34,333 nt of DNA from Arthrobacter sp. H35-D1 (lineage in GTDB: Bacteria; Actinomycetota; Actinomycetes; Actinomycetales; Micrococcaceae). The DNA lies in the NCBI RefSeq assembly GCF_030063185.1, contig NZ_JASISP010000029.1:1-34333 (forward strand), given 5' to 3'. How positions within the stretch are numbered: the first letter of the stretch is position 1; the number at the start of each line of letters is the position of its first letter. The notes beneath the pieces are model-generated. The model worked only from the letters and a program-made list of their open reading frames with translations, did no database searches and had not been told where the DNA came from. This document shows, piece after piece, positions 7,251-14,816 of this stretch. A program made the translations under genes and the position numbers.

Positions 7251-8516
7251 ATGGAAGCATCAAACATCAAAGAAGCGTCGGGGCGGGTGATCGTCGCGTT
7301 GAAGGCCGCGGATAGGTCACGCGCAACCATCAATCGCCATGAGGCGGTCTTCAACGCGTTTGCCAGATTCCTCGAGGCCCATGGCCGAGGACTTCCTACC
7401 GAGTCTGACTGCCTTGAATTCATTACCGAGCGGACCGGTACCGTGCTTACGGGTTTGCGAGAGCTGACCAGTTCCAGGCCTGCTCAACTTGCCCGACGGC
7501 CCCTGATACTGCTGATGGATACCCTTGATGCCGGCCTGCCCCGGGTGGGCCAGGTTACATCGCCGCGGTTCGAGCGGTGCCCTGCACGATTCCTGGGCAT
7601 CAGGGATGAATACCTTCAGGTGTGCCATCGGCGCAGAAATGCCGAGGCCAGCATTGAATCGAAGCAACGTGCCGCGGATCAGTTCCTTGCCTACCTCGAG
7701 GGGATCGGGAGGGAATCCATCGACGAGGTTCAGGGCCAAGACTTGGTCGGGTTTTGGGTTCAGCGCCAGCACGGGCACTACGCCCCGAAGACCATTGGTT
7801 CGCTGCGTTCGGTATTGGCTGACTTCCTGCGCTACTTGCACCAGACTGGGCAGATCCGGGAGGATCTGGCCGAGCGGCTCCCACCCCAGCGCTATCCACG
7901 GCGCGGGGAGACGGCCCCGTACTCGTGGACCGCTGAGGAGGTCCGCCTGGTCTTGGATCAGATCGATCGGCAAGCGGCGATCGGGAAACGTGATTACGCG
8001 ATGGTCCTGCTGACCGCCAGGCTCGGTTTGAGGGTCGGAGATCTGCGTCGTCTGGAACTTGGATGGTTCGACTGGCGGGCCAAGACCCTGGCGTTGACGC
8101 AGCACAAGACCGGCCTGCCATTGACGCTGCCGCTGCCCGGTGATGTCGGATGGGCTGTGATCGATTACATCCGTCACGGTCGGCCTGAAACGGACTGTCG
8201 GCAGGTGTTCGTGAAACATCGTTACCCGTTCACGGCTTTCGGTTCCTCGAGCTCGGCGGGCAGCCGGCTGGGCTATTACGCGAGGCGTACCGGGATAGTG
8301 TTCCCGGCCGGGCAGGCGCACGGCCTTCACTCGCTACGCGGCGCCTTGGCGGTGGCGATGCTCCAAACCGACACGCCCCCGCCAGTCGTCACGGCGGTTC
8401 TGGGCCACGCCTCTGCCACTACGACCGCCGCGCACTACTTCCGGCTCGACACTGAACACCTGCGCCGCTGTGCCCTCGATGTTGAAGATGTCCTGAATGC
8501 CGAGGAAGGTGCATGA
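7251..8516 (+). CDS. ritA: RIT tyrosine recombinase A (inner element)
   Basis: This 421-residue tyrosine recombinase has an N-terminal SAM-like core-binding region (about 100-215, including KQRAADQFLAYLEGIGRESI) and a catalytic domain. Catalytic signatures are ARLGLRVGDLRRLELGW (first arginine), HKTGLPLTLPLP (lysine strand), LHSLRG (HxxR), LGHASATTTAAHYFRLD (histidine and nucleophilic tyrosine). ATG 7251 has AGAGGGG at 7235-7241; an upstream GTG at 7200 lacks a site. The stop overlaps the next start as ATGA. RitA is the longest of the trio, as in the outer element (405 residues). Confidence 0.92.
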   Translation: MEASNIKEASGRVIVALKAADRSRATINRHEAVFNAFARFLEAHGRGLPTESDCLEFITERTGTVLTGLRELTSSRPAQLARRPLILLMDTLDAGLPRVGQVTSPRFERCPARFLGIRDEYLQVCHRRRNAEASIESKQRAADQFLAYLEGIGRESIDEVQGQDLVGFWVQRQHGHYAPKTIGSLRSVLADFLRYLHQTGQIREDLAERLPPQRYPRRGETAPYSWTAEEVRLVLDQIDRQAAIGKRDYAMVLLTARLGLRVGDLRRLELGWFDWRAKTLALTQHKTGLPLTLPLPGDVGWAVIDYIRHGRPETDCRQVFVKHRYPFTAFGSSSSAGSRLGYYARRTGIVFPAGQAHGLHSLRGALAVAMLQTDTPPPVVTAVLGHASATTTAAHYFRLDTEHLRRCALDVEDVLNAEEGA

Positions 8517-9487
8517 CTGTGAATACGATGACGTTGCCCGATCTGATCGATGTCCTGGTCGCGGCCCGCCGTGCCGGCGGCTTCCGCTATAACGGCCAAG
8601 AACGGGTGTTGGCCCAGTTCGCAGAACACTCCCGCCAAGAAGGATACGCGCATGGCTCGATTATCCAAGAAGCTGTTCAGGGATTCCTCTACGACCGCCA
8701 CCTCAAATCCTCCACCATCCGCAAAGAGGAGATCGTCTTGCGTGAATTGGCCGAACACGCCCGCCAGTTCGGCTGGCAAGCGTGGGCGCCGCTGACCCTG
8801 ACACATGTAAAGACCCTCCACCGGCCACCGCCCTACGTGTTCAGCGACGAGGAGATCCGTCGCCTCTTCCACGCCATCGATGCCCAGAAGCTGTCCGAGA
8901 TTTCGAACAGGGCCCTGGTCGACCCGGTGTTGTTCCGAGTGTTCTATGGCACCGGGATGCGCCTGTCAGAAGCGCTCAATCTGGAACTGCGCGACTTCGA
9001 CCGGGCCCGCGCCACCCTTGCGGTGCGTGACGGGAAAAACCACGAAAACCGCCTCGTGCCTCTCACCTCGCGCCTCACATCCACTCTGGAAAGTTACGTC
9101 GCGACTGCACACCCCGATCCCGACCCTGGCCACAAGCTTTTCTACACCGGCAACCGGGCCAAATCGGCTGACAAGTCCACGATCTACAATAGGTTCCGCC
9201 GCTACCTCGCCGACGCCGACATTCCCCACTTTCCGGGCGGCCCGCACATCCATTCGCTGCGTCACGGCTTTGCCGTGGCAAATCTGCGTCGCTGGGCTGC
9301 CGGCGGTGGGGACTTGATGGTGATGCTGCCCTATCTCTCCGCCTACATGGGCCACGCCGACATGCGCGGCACCCAGTACTACCTCCAGCTGACTGCGGAC
9401 GCCTACCCCGAGGTCGCCGCGATGGCCCAAGCCAGGTTCGGCTACGTCATCCCGGACGTGGACATAGTGGAAGGCAGCAAGCGATGA
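8513..9487 (+). CDS. ritB: RIT tyrosine recombinase B (inner element)
   Basis: This 324-residue tyrosine recombinase is translated from an ATGA overlap with ritA, which implies translational coupling. The core-binding region is RRAGGFRYNGQERVLAQFAE and on. Catalytic boxes are VFYGTGMRLSEALNLELRDF, GKNHENRLVPL, HSLRHGFAV and YMGHADMRGTQYYLQ with the tyrosine. The long linker between HxxR and the third box (WAAGGGDLMVMLPYLSAY) is also present in the outer RitB (WYRDGADVAAMMPALSTY) and seems typical of the B position. All four catalytic signatures are intact. Confidence 0.92.
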   Translation: MTVNTMTLPDLIDVLVAARRAGGFRYNGQERVLAQFAEHSRQEGYAHGSIIQEAVQGFLYDRHLKSSTIRKEEIVLRELAEHARQFGWQAWAPLTLTHVKTLHRPPPYVFSDEEIRRLFHAIDAQKLSEISNRALVDPVLFRVFYGTGMRLSEALNLELRDFDRARATLAVRDGKNHENRLVPLTSRLTSTLESYVATAHPDPDPGHKLFYTGNRAKSADKSTIYNRFRRYLADADIPHFPGGPHIHSLRHGFAVANLRRWAAGGGDLMVMLPYLSAYMGHADMRGTQYYLQLTADAYPEVAAMAQARFGYVIPDVDIVEGSKR

Positions 9488-10512
9488 GCGGCGAGGACCT
9501 GGCTGGCAAGTGGCTTGCGAAGTTCCTCACCGGCCATCTGGCCGGGGAGCGAGACCTCTCGACCCAGACCATCGCATCCTACCGAGACGCGATAAAGATA
9601 CTGCTCACTTGGTACCGCGATGTGCAGGGAACCCGGCCCGAAAAACTCCGCCTGACGGACCTTGACCGGGACCGGGTGCTCTCCTTCCTGGACTGGCTCG
9701 AAGCCGAGCGTGGCAACTCGGCGGCAACCCGCAACCAACGCCTTGCCGTCATTAAATCCTTCGCCCGATACACCGCGGTCGCCCGGCCGGATTTCCTTGA
9801 CCAAGCCACCCAAATCCTTGCCATCAAGCAAAAGAGGACCTCTGCCACCAACATGGGCCACCTCACCGGCGACGAGATGAAAGCCCTCTTGAACGAGCCA
9901 GACCCGGCCACCTCGCGCGGGCTGCGTGACACAGTCCTGCTCTCCACTCTCTACGACACGGCCGCCCGCGTTCAAGAGATCTGTGATCTGAACACCGCCG
10001 ACATCCGCACGGCCCGACCCATGGTGGTGACGCTACGCGGCAAGGGCTCGAAAACCCGGTGCGTCCCGCTGATGGAACCCACCGCTCGGCTCGTGACGGA
10101 CTACCTCAACCGTCGCATACCCCACCCCGGAGTCGGCGCGGACGCAGACCCGCTGTTCAGCGGGCCGAACCACACCCGGCTGACCCGGTGGGGTATCACC
10201 AAAGTCCTTGCCAGACACGTCCGATCCCTGCGGGGCCGTGATCCCGGATTCGCGCCGGGTCTCAAAGTCACCCCGCATGTGATCAGAAGGAGCAGGGCGA
10301 TGCACCTGCTCCAGGCAGGGGTCAACCTGATCTACATCCGCGACCTGCTCGGCCACGCCGACGTCTCCACCACGGAAATCTACGCCCGCGCCGACACGGA
10401 GGCCAAACGCATCGCCATTGAAAGTGCCTACCAGTCGCTAACTCCCGAGCCCCTGCCCGACTGGACAGCAGACCAGGACCTCCTCGACTGGCTCGATCAC
10501 GCCGACAACTAG
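9484..10512 (+). CDS. ritC: RIT tyrosine recombinase C (inner element)
   Basis: This 342-residue tyrosine recombinase starts at an ATGA overlap with ritB. It has a XerC/D-like core-binding domain (FLTGHLAGERDLSTQTIASY, ILLTWYRDVQG, FLDWLEAERGNSAATRNQRL) and a catalytic domain with LYDTAARVQEICDLNTADI, LRGKGSKTRCVPLM, TPHVIRRSRAMHLLQAG and LLGHADVSTTEIYARAD. The stop lies only nine bases from the right terminal repeat. It is complete, in contrast to the outer ritC. In the HxxR box it reads HVIRRSRAMHL where XerC/D-type enzymes have HxLRHxFA, a C-position peculiarity. Confidence 0.92.
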   Translation: MSGEDLAGKWLAKFLTGHLAGERDLSTQTIASYRDAIKILLTWYRDVQGTRPEKLRLTDLDRDRVLSFLDWLEAERGNSAATRNQRLAVIKSFARYTAVARPDFLDQATQILAIKQKRTSATNMGHLTGDEMKALLNEPDPATSRGLRDTVLLSTLYDTAARVQEICDLNTADIRTARPMVVTLRGKGSKTRCVPLMEPTARLVTDYLNRRIPHPGVGADADPLFSGPNHTRLTRWGITKVLARHVRSLRGRDPGFAPGLKVTPHVIRRSRAMHLLQAGVNLIYIRDLLGHADVSTTEIYARADTEAKRIAIESAYQSLTPEPLPDWTADQDLLDWLDHADN

Positions 10513-10521
10513 AACCCAGCG

Positions 10522-10605
10522 TTATGTGGCCGGAAATGACGGTAAAAGTGCGCCCACCTGCGCAAACACCCCAACCGGCCACATAACTCGGCCGTCCACG
10601 TAATG
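10522..10605 (+). repeat. Right terminal inverted repeat of inner RIT (ritC side)
   Basis: It holds the mirrored boxes TTATGTGG (10522-10529), CCACATAA (10579-10586) and CCACGTAA (10596-10603). It matches 6996-7079 with three mismatches. Read on the minus strand it also supplies the premature end of the outer ritC frame, whose stop falls at 10522. Confidence 0.93.
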
Positions 10606-11382
10606 TCGCATAGTGTGGGCGGTAATCCGTTGGCCGTTCAAGGAGGGGCATGAGGGCGCAGCGGTAGCTACCGCGACGCGGATTCGCTGTTCGATTGCGT
10701 CTCGGCTGAGTCTGCGTCCGGTCGTAGTCGTGAATAGAGGGGCATCGATGCAGCCTCCGTTCTCGTCGATCCAGTTGCCCATGATTGCCAACACGGCAGG
10801 TAGCAAGGGGGTCCGGCGTTCCTTGCGGCCTTTGCCCAGGCAATGGACGTGCGGGCCGGTTCCGGTGTGGATGTCCACGATGTTCAGGCCAATCAGCTCA
10901 CTGACGCGTAGTCCCGTCTGAATCGCCAAGCTGAATAGTGCATGATCACGCCGGCCGGTTCTGGTGCCCTGGTTGCAGGCAGCCAGCAATGCATCAGCCT
11001 CGCCTTGGTCGAGCCAAGAGACGATGTTGCGTTGAATTCTCGCGGTCGGAATCGCCAAGACCCGCTGGATGACGGCGGCATGTTCGGGATGACGCAGTGC
11101 GGCGTAGGTGAACAGCGAATGGATCGCAGCCAGACGGGCGTTGCGGGTGCGGACGCTATTTCCCCGGACCGTTTCCAGATAGGTCAGGAACCCGGTCACG
11201 GTGCCGGAGTCAAGGTCGCTGATCTCCAACTTCGAGGGGGCTTTGCCTGTCTGGTCCTGCACATGTGCAAGCAGCAGCTTGAAGGTATCCCTGTAGGAGG
11301 CGATGGTGTTCGGGCTGGCTTGACGCTGGGTCATCAGCCGATCGGTGAAGAAGGCCTGCAACAGCGGGGCAAGAGAAGTCAT
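10606..11382 (-). pseudogene. ritC: Outer RitC recombinase, 5' part (interrupted)
   Basis: From ATG 11382 (ATGA overlap with ritB) the frame reads LLQAFFTDRLMTQRQASPNT, LDSGTVTGFLTYLETVRGNS, AIQTGLRVSELIGLNIVDIH and LGKGRKERRTPLLPAVLAIM, up to ITAHTMR. It then enters the inner terminal repeat and stops after about 29 foreign codons. The core-binding domain, first arginine and lysine strand are present. The second-box arginine is the last native residue, while the third-box histidine and the tyrosine lie at 6752-6971. The truncated protein should be catalytically dead. Confidence 0.92.
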
Positions 11383-12323
11383 GGCCCCACCTGCCCATGA
11401 GTGTCTGCATTGGCGAGCCGGGCCGAGGCATGGGCCAGCAATTCTGGGACGGCACTGAGGTACCAATAGGTGTTGGCCGGGTCGCTGTGCCCCAAATACG
11501 TTGATAACGCGGGCATCATGGCTGCGACATCGGCTCCATCGCGATACCAGCCCAGCAGGGTGTTCACGGCGAACGCATGTCTGAGATCATGCATTCTGGG
11601 ATGCAGCCGGTGGGTCTGTATCCTGGCAGCGCTGGCTGCCTGGCGGAACGCCTTAAGGACGTTATCGTAGGGAAGCTGGTCACCTTCACGATTGATGAAA
11701 AACGGTGCACTGCCAGCGTGCGACTGTTGCTCATACCCATCGCGCCACGAAGCATAGCGCCCCAAGGCAGCGATGCTGCTCTCATGCAGTGGCACCAGCC
11801 GCTGCTGGCGGGATTTACCGCTGCTGACCACTAATATTCCGGTATCAAGATCAACATCATCACGGGCCAGGCCCAGCGCTTCACCGACCCTGAGCCCGGA
11901 GACGGCGAGCAGCCCAAACAACGTGGGGTAGGTGTGTGCCCGAATTCCGTGGCTGAGATGTCCTGCCGACTCAATCAGCGCGGATGTCTCGGCATTGGTA
12001 TAGATATACGGTGCCGAACGGTGAACCGGGTGAGCGAAGACCCCTTGGGGTGGGATCTCATGGGCAGGGTCCACCGCGTGCATATAGGTGGCGAACCCCC
12101 GCACGGCCATAAGCCGCCTGGATGCACGGGCGATGCGATGACCCGTTCCGCTGAAAGAGGCTTCAGCCCAAGAGACGGCGTTGGCGGTTGTGATAGTCAG
12201 GCTGCCAGCAGAAGCCAGATGGGTCGTATATTGACCCAACAGATGCTCGTCCCAGGCAAGGAGGGCACCTAACTGGCGACGTAGCCGCAAGTAGTCGGCC
12301 ACGTGCTCTTCCCACCCGTTCAT
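11379..12323 (-). CDS. ritB: RIT tyrosine recombinase B (outer element)
   Basis: This 314-residue tyrosine recombinase has its start at 12323 set by the ATGA overlap with ritA; an upstream in-frame ATG at 12347 would lie inside ritA. The core-binding part is YLRLRRQLGALLAWDEHLLG. Catalytic boxes are LLAVSGLRVGEALGLARDDV, GKSRQQRLVPLHES, RMHDLRHAFAVNTLLGWYRD and YLGHSDPANTYWYLSA. It is intact and could still act with the outer RitA, though its ritC partner is broken. Confidence 0.92.
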   Translation of the reverse strand: MNGWEEHVADYLRLRRQLGALLAWDEHLLGQYTTHLASAGSLTITTANAVSWAEASFSGTGHRIARASRRLMAVRGFATYMHAVDPAHEIPPQGVFAHPVHRSAPYIYTNAETSALIESAGHLSHGIRAHTYPTLFGLLAVSGLRVGEALGLARDDVDLDTGILVVSSGKSRQQRLVPLHESSIAALGRYASWRDGYEQQSHAGSAPFFINREGDQLPYDNVLKAFRQAASAARIQTHRLHPRMHDLRHAFAVNTLLGWYRDGADVAAMMPALSTYLGHSDPANTYWYLSAVPELLAHASARLANADTHGQVGP

Positions 12324-13537
12324 GACAGGCTCCCATCGGCCGGCCACGGTTGGGCCAAGGTGCGCAGCCTGGTCACGTCGACGCGAGCATAATTTGCGGT
12401 GGTGACCGGGTCATCGTGACGCAATACCTGCCCGATCGCGGCCAATGACACCTCGGCACCAACCATGGCCTCACCGAGGGAATGGCGTAGTCGGTGCGCA
12501 CCGAAAGGCTGCATACCAGCACGCTTGCAGCCGCGAACGACGATTGCCCATACTGCCGGTGAGCCGAGCCGGCGCCAGGGTGCCTTCACGGTGCTGAAAG
12601 CCTCTCGCAGTTCCGGTATTGCCGGACGGGCATGGAGTAGATAATCCACCACAGCCGCCCCGACTTCGTCCGGCAGGGGTAGCCGTTCGTCTTTGGATCC
12701 CTTGCCGCGGACAAGGAATTCACCGTGATGCCAGTCGATATCCTCCAGACGTAGCCCTGCGACTTCACCAGCGCGCAGTCCTAATCGTGCGAGCAGCATG
12801 ATCACCGCATAATCACGTCTTCCTACCGCGGAATTTCGGTCACAGGCCTCCAACAGGGCATGAATCTGGCTCGGGCTCACACCAATGGGCAGCAGTGAGG
12901 GCTGGGGCAATCGCACCACTAGGGTCGCCCCGGCCAGGTCACGATCCAGCTCTCCGACCAGGAAGCAGAAACGCAAAAACGAACGCAACACGTAGCCGAA
13001 CTTTTTTACGGAAACGGGTTTCCTGCTCTCTCCCTCATCCAGCAATGCCCGGATGACATCAGCTGCCTTCAGGTCGGAGATACCTCCCGGAGGGGTGTAG
13101 CCGTTGAGGAAACGGCGCGCCCGGGACACCTGCGCCTGAACGGAAATCTCCTTCAGTCGCCGTTCACTGCGAAGGTAATCCTCGAAACGGACCAGCACCA
13201 GAGGATCCGAGATCTGCCGAGGCAAAGCCACCTCCACGGCGATCACCGCCGATGTGACCAGCCAGCTCAGCAGCGGCTTCAGCGCACGGTAGCTGAAGTG
13301 TGAGGCATATTTTGTCTGCCGCTCAAGGAGGAAAAGCTCAATGAGTTCCACCGTAAGGTCTGCCACGACCAAGTCCTTAGCTTGGAGCCAGCTGCTCAAA
13401 TGTGCCATAAGACGGAGCTGGGCTCCAGCCGAGATAGGAGTGAATCCCAGCCGGATCAGTTCGGCTTCGAATCCCTCGACGTACGATTCCAACGGGCCAC
13501 CGACATGCACCCGACTCAACTTGCCAACAATCGCCAT
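12320..13537 (-). CDS. ritA: RIT tyrosine recombinase A (outer element)
   Basis: This 405-residue tyrosine recombinase starts at ATG 13537, with AAAGGAAA about eight bases upstream; longer in-frame starts reach into the terminal repeat. The N-terminus reads MAIVGKLSRVHVGGPLESYV. Catalytic boxes are LLARLGLRAGEVAGLRLEDI, VRGKGSKDERLPLPDEV, GAHRLRHSLGEAM and VLRHDDPVTTANYARVD. The third-box LGH of most relatives reads LRH here and keeps the histidine. The start lies 58 bases inside the right terminal repeat, so the promoter may partly lie in that repeat. Confidence 0.92.
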   Translation of the reverse strand: MAIVGKLSRVHVGGPLESYVEGFEAELIRLGFTPISAGAQLRLMAHLSSWLQAKDLVVADLTVELIELFLLERQTKYASHFSYRALKPLLSWLVTSAVIAVEVALPRQISDPLVLVRFEDYLRSERRLKEISVQAQVSRARRFLNGYTPPGGISDLKAADVIRALLDEGESRKPVSVKKFGYVLRSFLRFCFLVGELDRDLAGATLVVRLPQPSLLPIGVSPSQIHALLEACDRNSAVGRRDYAVIMLLARLGLRAGEVAGLRLEDIDWHHGEFLVRGKGSKDERLPLPDEVGAAVVDYLLHARPAIPELREAFSTVKAPWRRLGSPAVWAIVVRGCKRAGMQPFGAHRLRHSLGEAMVGAEVSLAAIGQVLRHDDPVTTANYARVDVTRLRTLAQPWPADGSLS

Positions 13538-13595
13538 GACTTCGTTTCCTTTGTCTCCGCAAATAATGGGAAACAAGTCGAACATGCTTCGATGG

Positions 13596-13684
13596 TTATG
13601 CCGATAGTTTGGCCTCGGCGACCATAGGAACCCGGGCCGCTGACGGAGGTGTCGGCATAACCAAGACCTCGGCATAACACGACC
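13596..13684 (-). repeat. Right terminal inverted repeat of outer RIT (ritA side)
   Basis: It is a perfect inverted copy of 6663-6751. Boxes are TTATGCCG (13596-13603), CGGCATAA (13653-13660) and CGGCATAA (13670-13677). Confidence 0.95.
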
Positions 13685-13709
13685 TATGCCGATATCGGCA
13701 TAGGTCGTG
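13678..13709. repeat. 32-bp palindrome at the ritA end of outer RIT
   Basis: The perfect palindrome runs CACGACC, then TATGCCGATATCGGCATA, then GGTCGTG. Its core joins two inverted terminal-box halves. Its right arm contains the host spacer GTCGTG and its left arm the inverse of that spacer, lying between box 1 and the palindrome core. The ritC end has no such palindrome. Confidence 0.95.
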
Positions 13710-14322
13710 GGATATTACGAAGATGCGTGGTCCGGCCAAGGGTATCTGGTACCACGCCTACGTGGTGCTCGATATCTTCTCCCGCTACGTGGTCGGTTGG
13801 CGGGTTGAACTCATCGAGGACGGCCAGCTTGCCGCCGACCTCGTGCAGGACATCGTTGCGGACACCGGCGGCCACCCGCCCGGGTACCTGCACGCCGATG
13901 GCGGGGCCGCGATGACGTCCAAGGCGTTGGCGTCGATGCTGGTGGACATGGACATCACCCGATCCCATTCCAGACCCCACACAAGCAACGACAACCCCTT
14001 CAGCGAAGCCCAGTTCAAGACCATGAAATACACCTCTGACTACCCCGATCGCTTCGCTTCAGTGAATGAGGCCCGGACCTGGATGGAAGGATTCACCGCT
14101 TACTACAACCATGAGCACCGACACTCAGGAATCGGTTATCACACCCCGGCCAGCGTGCATTACGGCACCGCCGGCGCCGTGCGTGACCAACGCCAAGCCA
14201 CCCTGAACCGGGCCTACGGCGCACATCCAGAACGATTTGCCCGCCGCCCTGCCGCACCCCCACTGCCGGCCAAGGCAGCAATCAACGACCCGGCGAAAAG
14301 AGCCAAGGCCCCGATTCATTAA
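13704..14322 (+). pseudogene. IS3-family transposase OrfB, 3' part with DDE core
   Basis: The frame resumes at TCG TGG GAT and reads SWDITKMRGPAKGIWYHAYV, VLDIFSRYVVGWRVELIEDG, YLHADGGAAMTSKALASMLV, TSNDNPFSEAQFKTMKY and FTAYYNHEHRHSGIGYHTPA. These give the catalytic triad: D of WDIT, D of HADGG, and E of SEAQFKTMK. All core residues are preserved, so only the nested insertion inactivates the gene. It joins the part ending at 6663 without loss when the RIT elements are removed. Confidence 0.9.
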
Positions 14323-14341
14323 CGACCACAACTACGTCTCA

Positions 14342-14749
14342 TTTGATTTGACAAATTCCGCCTTCCCCACCACCAACAAAATTCCGGTGAGTACTATGAC
14401 CTCTGCTGACTTCTGTCCCATCAGTACCAGCCCTCACGGACCAGACCGCTCCACCCAACAAACAAGTGACGCACTGGAACAGATCTCCCCAGATAAGAGC
14501 ATTTACTTTCCCCCTGCCGCCGCCGCATTTACACACTGGCCGTTTCGGTGGAACGGGCTTCACCGTCTCTTGCCGGCTTACCCCAACCAATATGCCTTCT
14601 ATGCGGTTCGTGTCCCTCGGTGCAGGGATTTGCCTCCGGCTTCCTTCCCACCCCACCTCACGGTGACGCAGTTGCCATCAGCTAGAAGTTAAACCACCTT
14701 CTCCTCCAGAGGACTTTCACCTCCAAGCAAATGCCCATGCTGGGCGTAC
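14342..14749 (-). ncRNA. 5' part of a group IIC (bacterial class C) intron, truncated
   Basis: Read on the minus strand from 14749, the RNA starts GTACGCCCAGCATGGGC. It continues through GGAGGTGAAAGTCCTC, the AAGGAAGCCGGAGGCAAA segment, GAGGGACACGAACCGCATAG and ACAGAAGTCAGCAGAGGTCA followed by TAGTA. These follow in order the domain I to IV landmarks of class C introns such as the Oceanobacillus intron O.i.I1. The start directly follows a terminator hairpin, the known class C target. The intron is cut near 14342 by the IS3-family element, close to where its reverse transcriptase would begin; domains V and VI are not in the window. It cannot splice as it stands. Confidence 0.8.
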
Positions 14750-14755
14750 AAGAAA

Positions 14756-14788
14756 GAGACCTCGCCGCCCATGGGGCGGCGAGGTCTC
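14756..14788 (-). terminator. Intrinsic terminator of the 14817-15554 gene and intron target
   Basis: A perfect 15-bp stem (14756-14770 with 14774-14788) has a three-base loop and is followed on the minus strand by TTTCTT. The group IIC intron begins at the next base. A segment AAGAGA inside the intron (minus strand 14571-14566) can pair with TTTCTT allowing one G-U, and is a candidate exon-binding site. Confidence 0.85.
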
Positions 14789-14816
14789 TACTGAAGGAAA
14801 TCAGTTCTTAGAAATT

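Larger units (their letters stand above)
6972..10603 (+). mobile_element. Inner RIT element, apparently intact
   Basis: Three complete overlapping recombinase genes (7251-10512, plus strand) lie between 84-bp inverted repeats (6996-7079 and 10522-10605; three mismatches). At the ritA end a 20-bp palindrome adjoins the host. The element sits inside the outer ritC. The 6-bp sequences next to the two ends, TGGCGC (6966-6971) and TGTCGC (10604-10609), are near-identical and represent the target spacer. Gene order and start/stop overlaps equal those of the outer element, but the repeat box differs (TTATGTGG instead of TTATGCCG) and the proteins are clearly diverged. It therefore came from a different RIT lineage. 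Confidence 0.9.
6664..13709 (-). mobile_element. Outer RIT (recombinase-in-trio) element, itself interrupted
   Basis: Three overlapping tyrosine recombinase genes run on the minus strand (ritA 13537-12320, ritB 12323-11379, ritC 11382 to 6752 with an insertion). They lie between perfect 89-bp inverted repeats (6663-6751 and 13596-13684). GTCGTG occurs directly at both junctions (6664-6669 and 13704-13709), and removing one copy plus the element repairs the IS3 transposase frame. Without the inner insertion the element would be about 3.4 kb. Recombinases in trio are an established family of transposable units whose movement mechanism is poorly known. ritC is split, so this copy should not move on its own. 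Confidence 0.88.
5743..14341 (+). mobile_element. IS3-family insertion sequence, split by nested RIT elements
   Basis: OrfA and the first part of orfB lie at 5799-6663 and the rest of orfB at 13704-14322. Removing 6664-13703 restores one continuous transposase frame (PCEVWS followed by WDITKMRGPAKG). The uninterrupted element would be about 1.5 kb. The outer limits are approximate: the right end is placed at 14341, where group II intron sequence begins, with TGAGAC reading inward, and the left end is guessed from a weakly similar AGAGACC near 5743. No target duplication could be identified, so one end may be rearranged. Confidence 0.7.

Noticed and set aside
7317-8330. Long minus-strand open frame of 337 codons opposite the inner ritA
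   Set aside because: It lies entirely antisense to a recombinase gene with all catalytic motifs and has no domain resemblance; GC-rich third positions on the coding strand create such shadow frames.
6663-10605. CRISPR-like or integron-like reading of the repeated boxes
   Set aside because: The boxes are few, lie only at element ends and match inverted terminal repeats; there are no spacers of uniform length and no cas or integron gene cassettes.
14237-14692. Plus-strand frame of 151 codons across the IS3 end and the intron fragment
   Set aside because: It begins in the transposase in the wrong frame and continues on the antisense side of the group II intron RNA.
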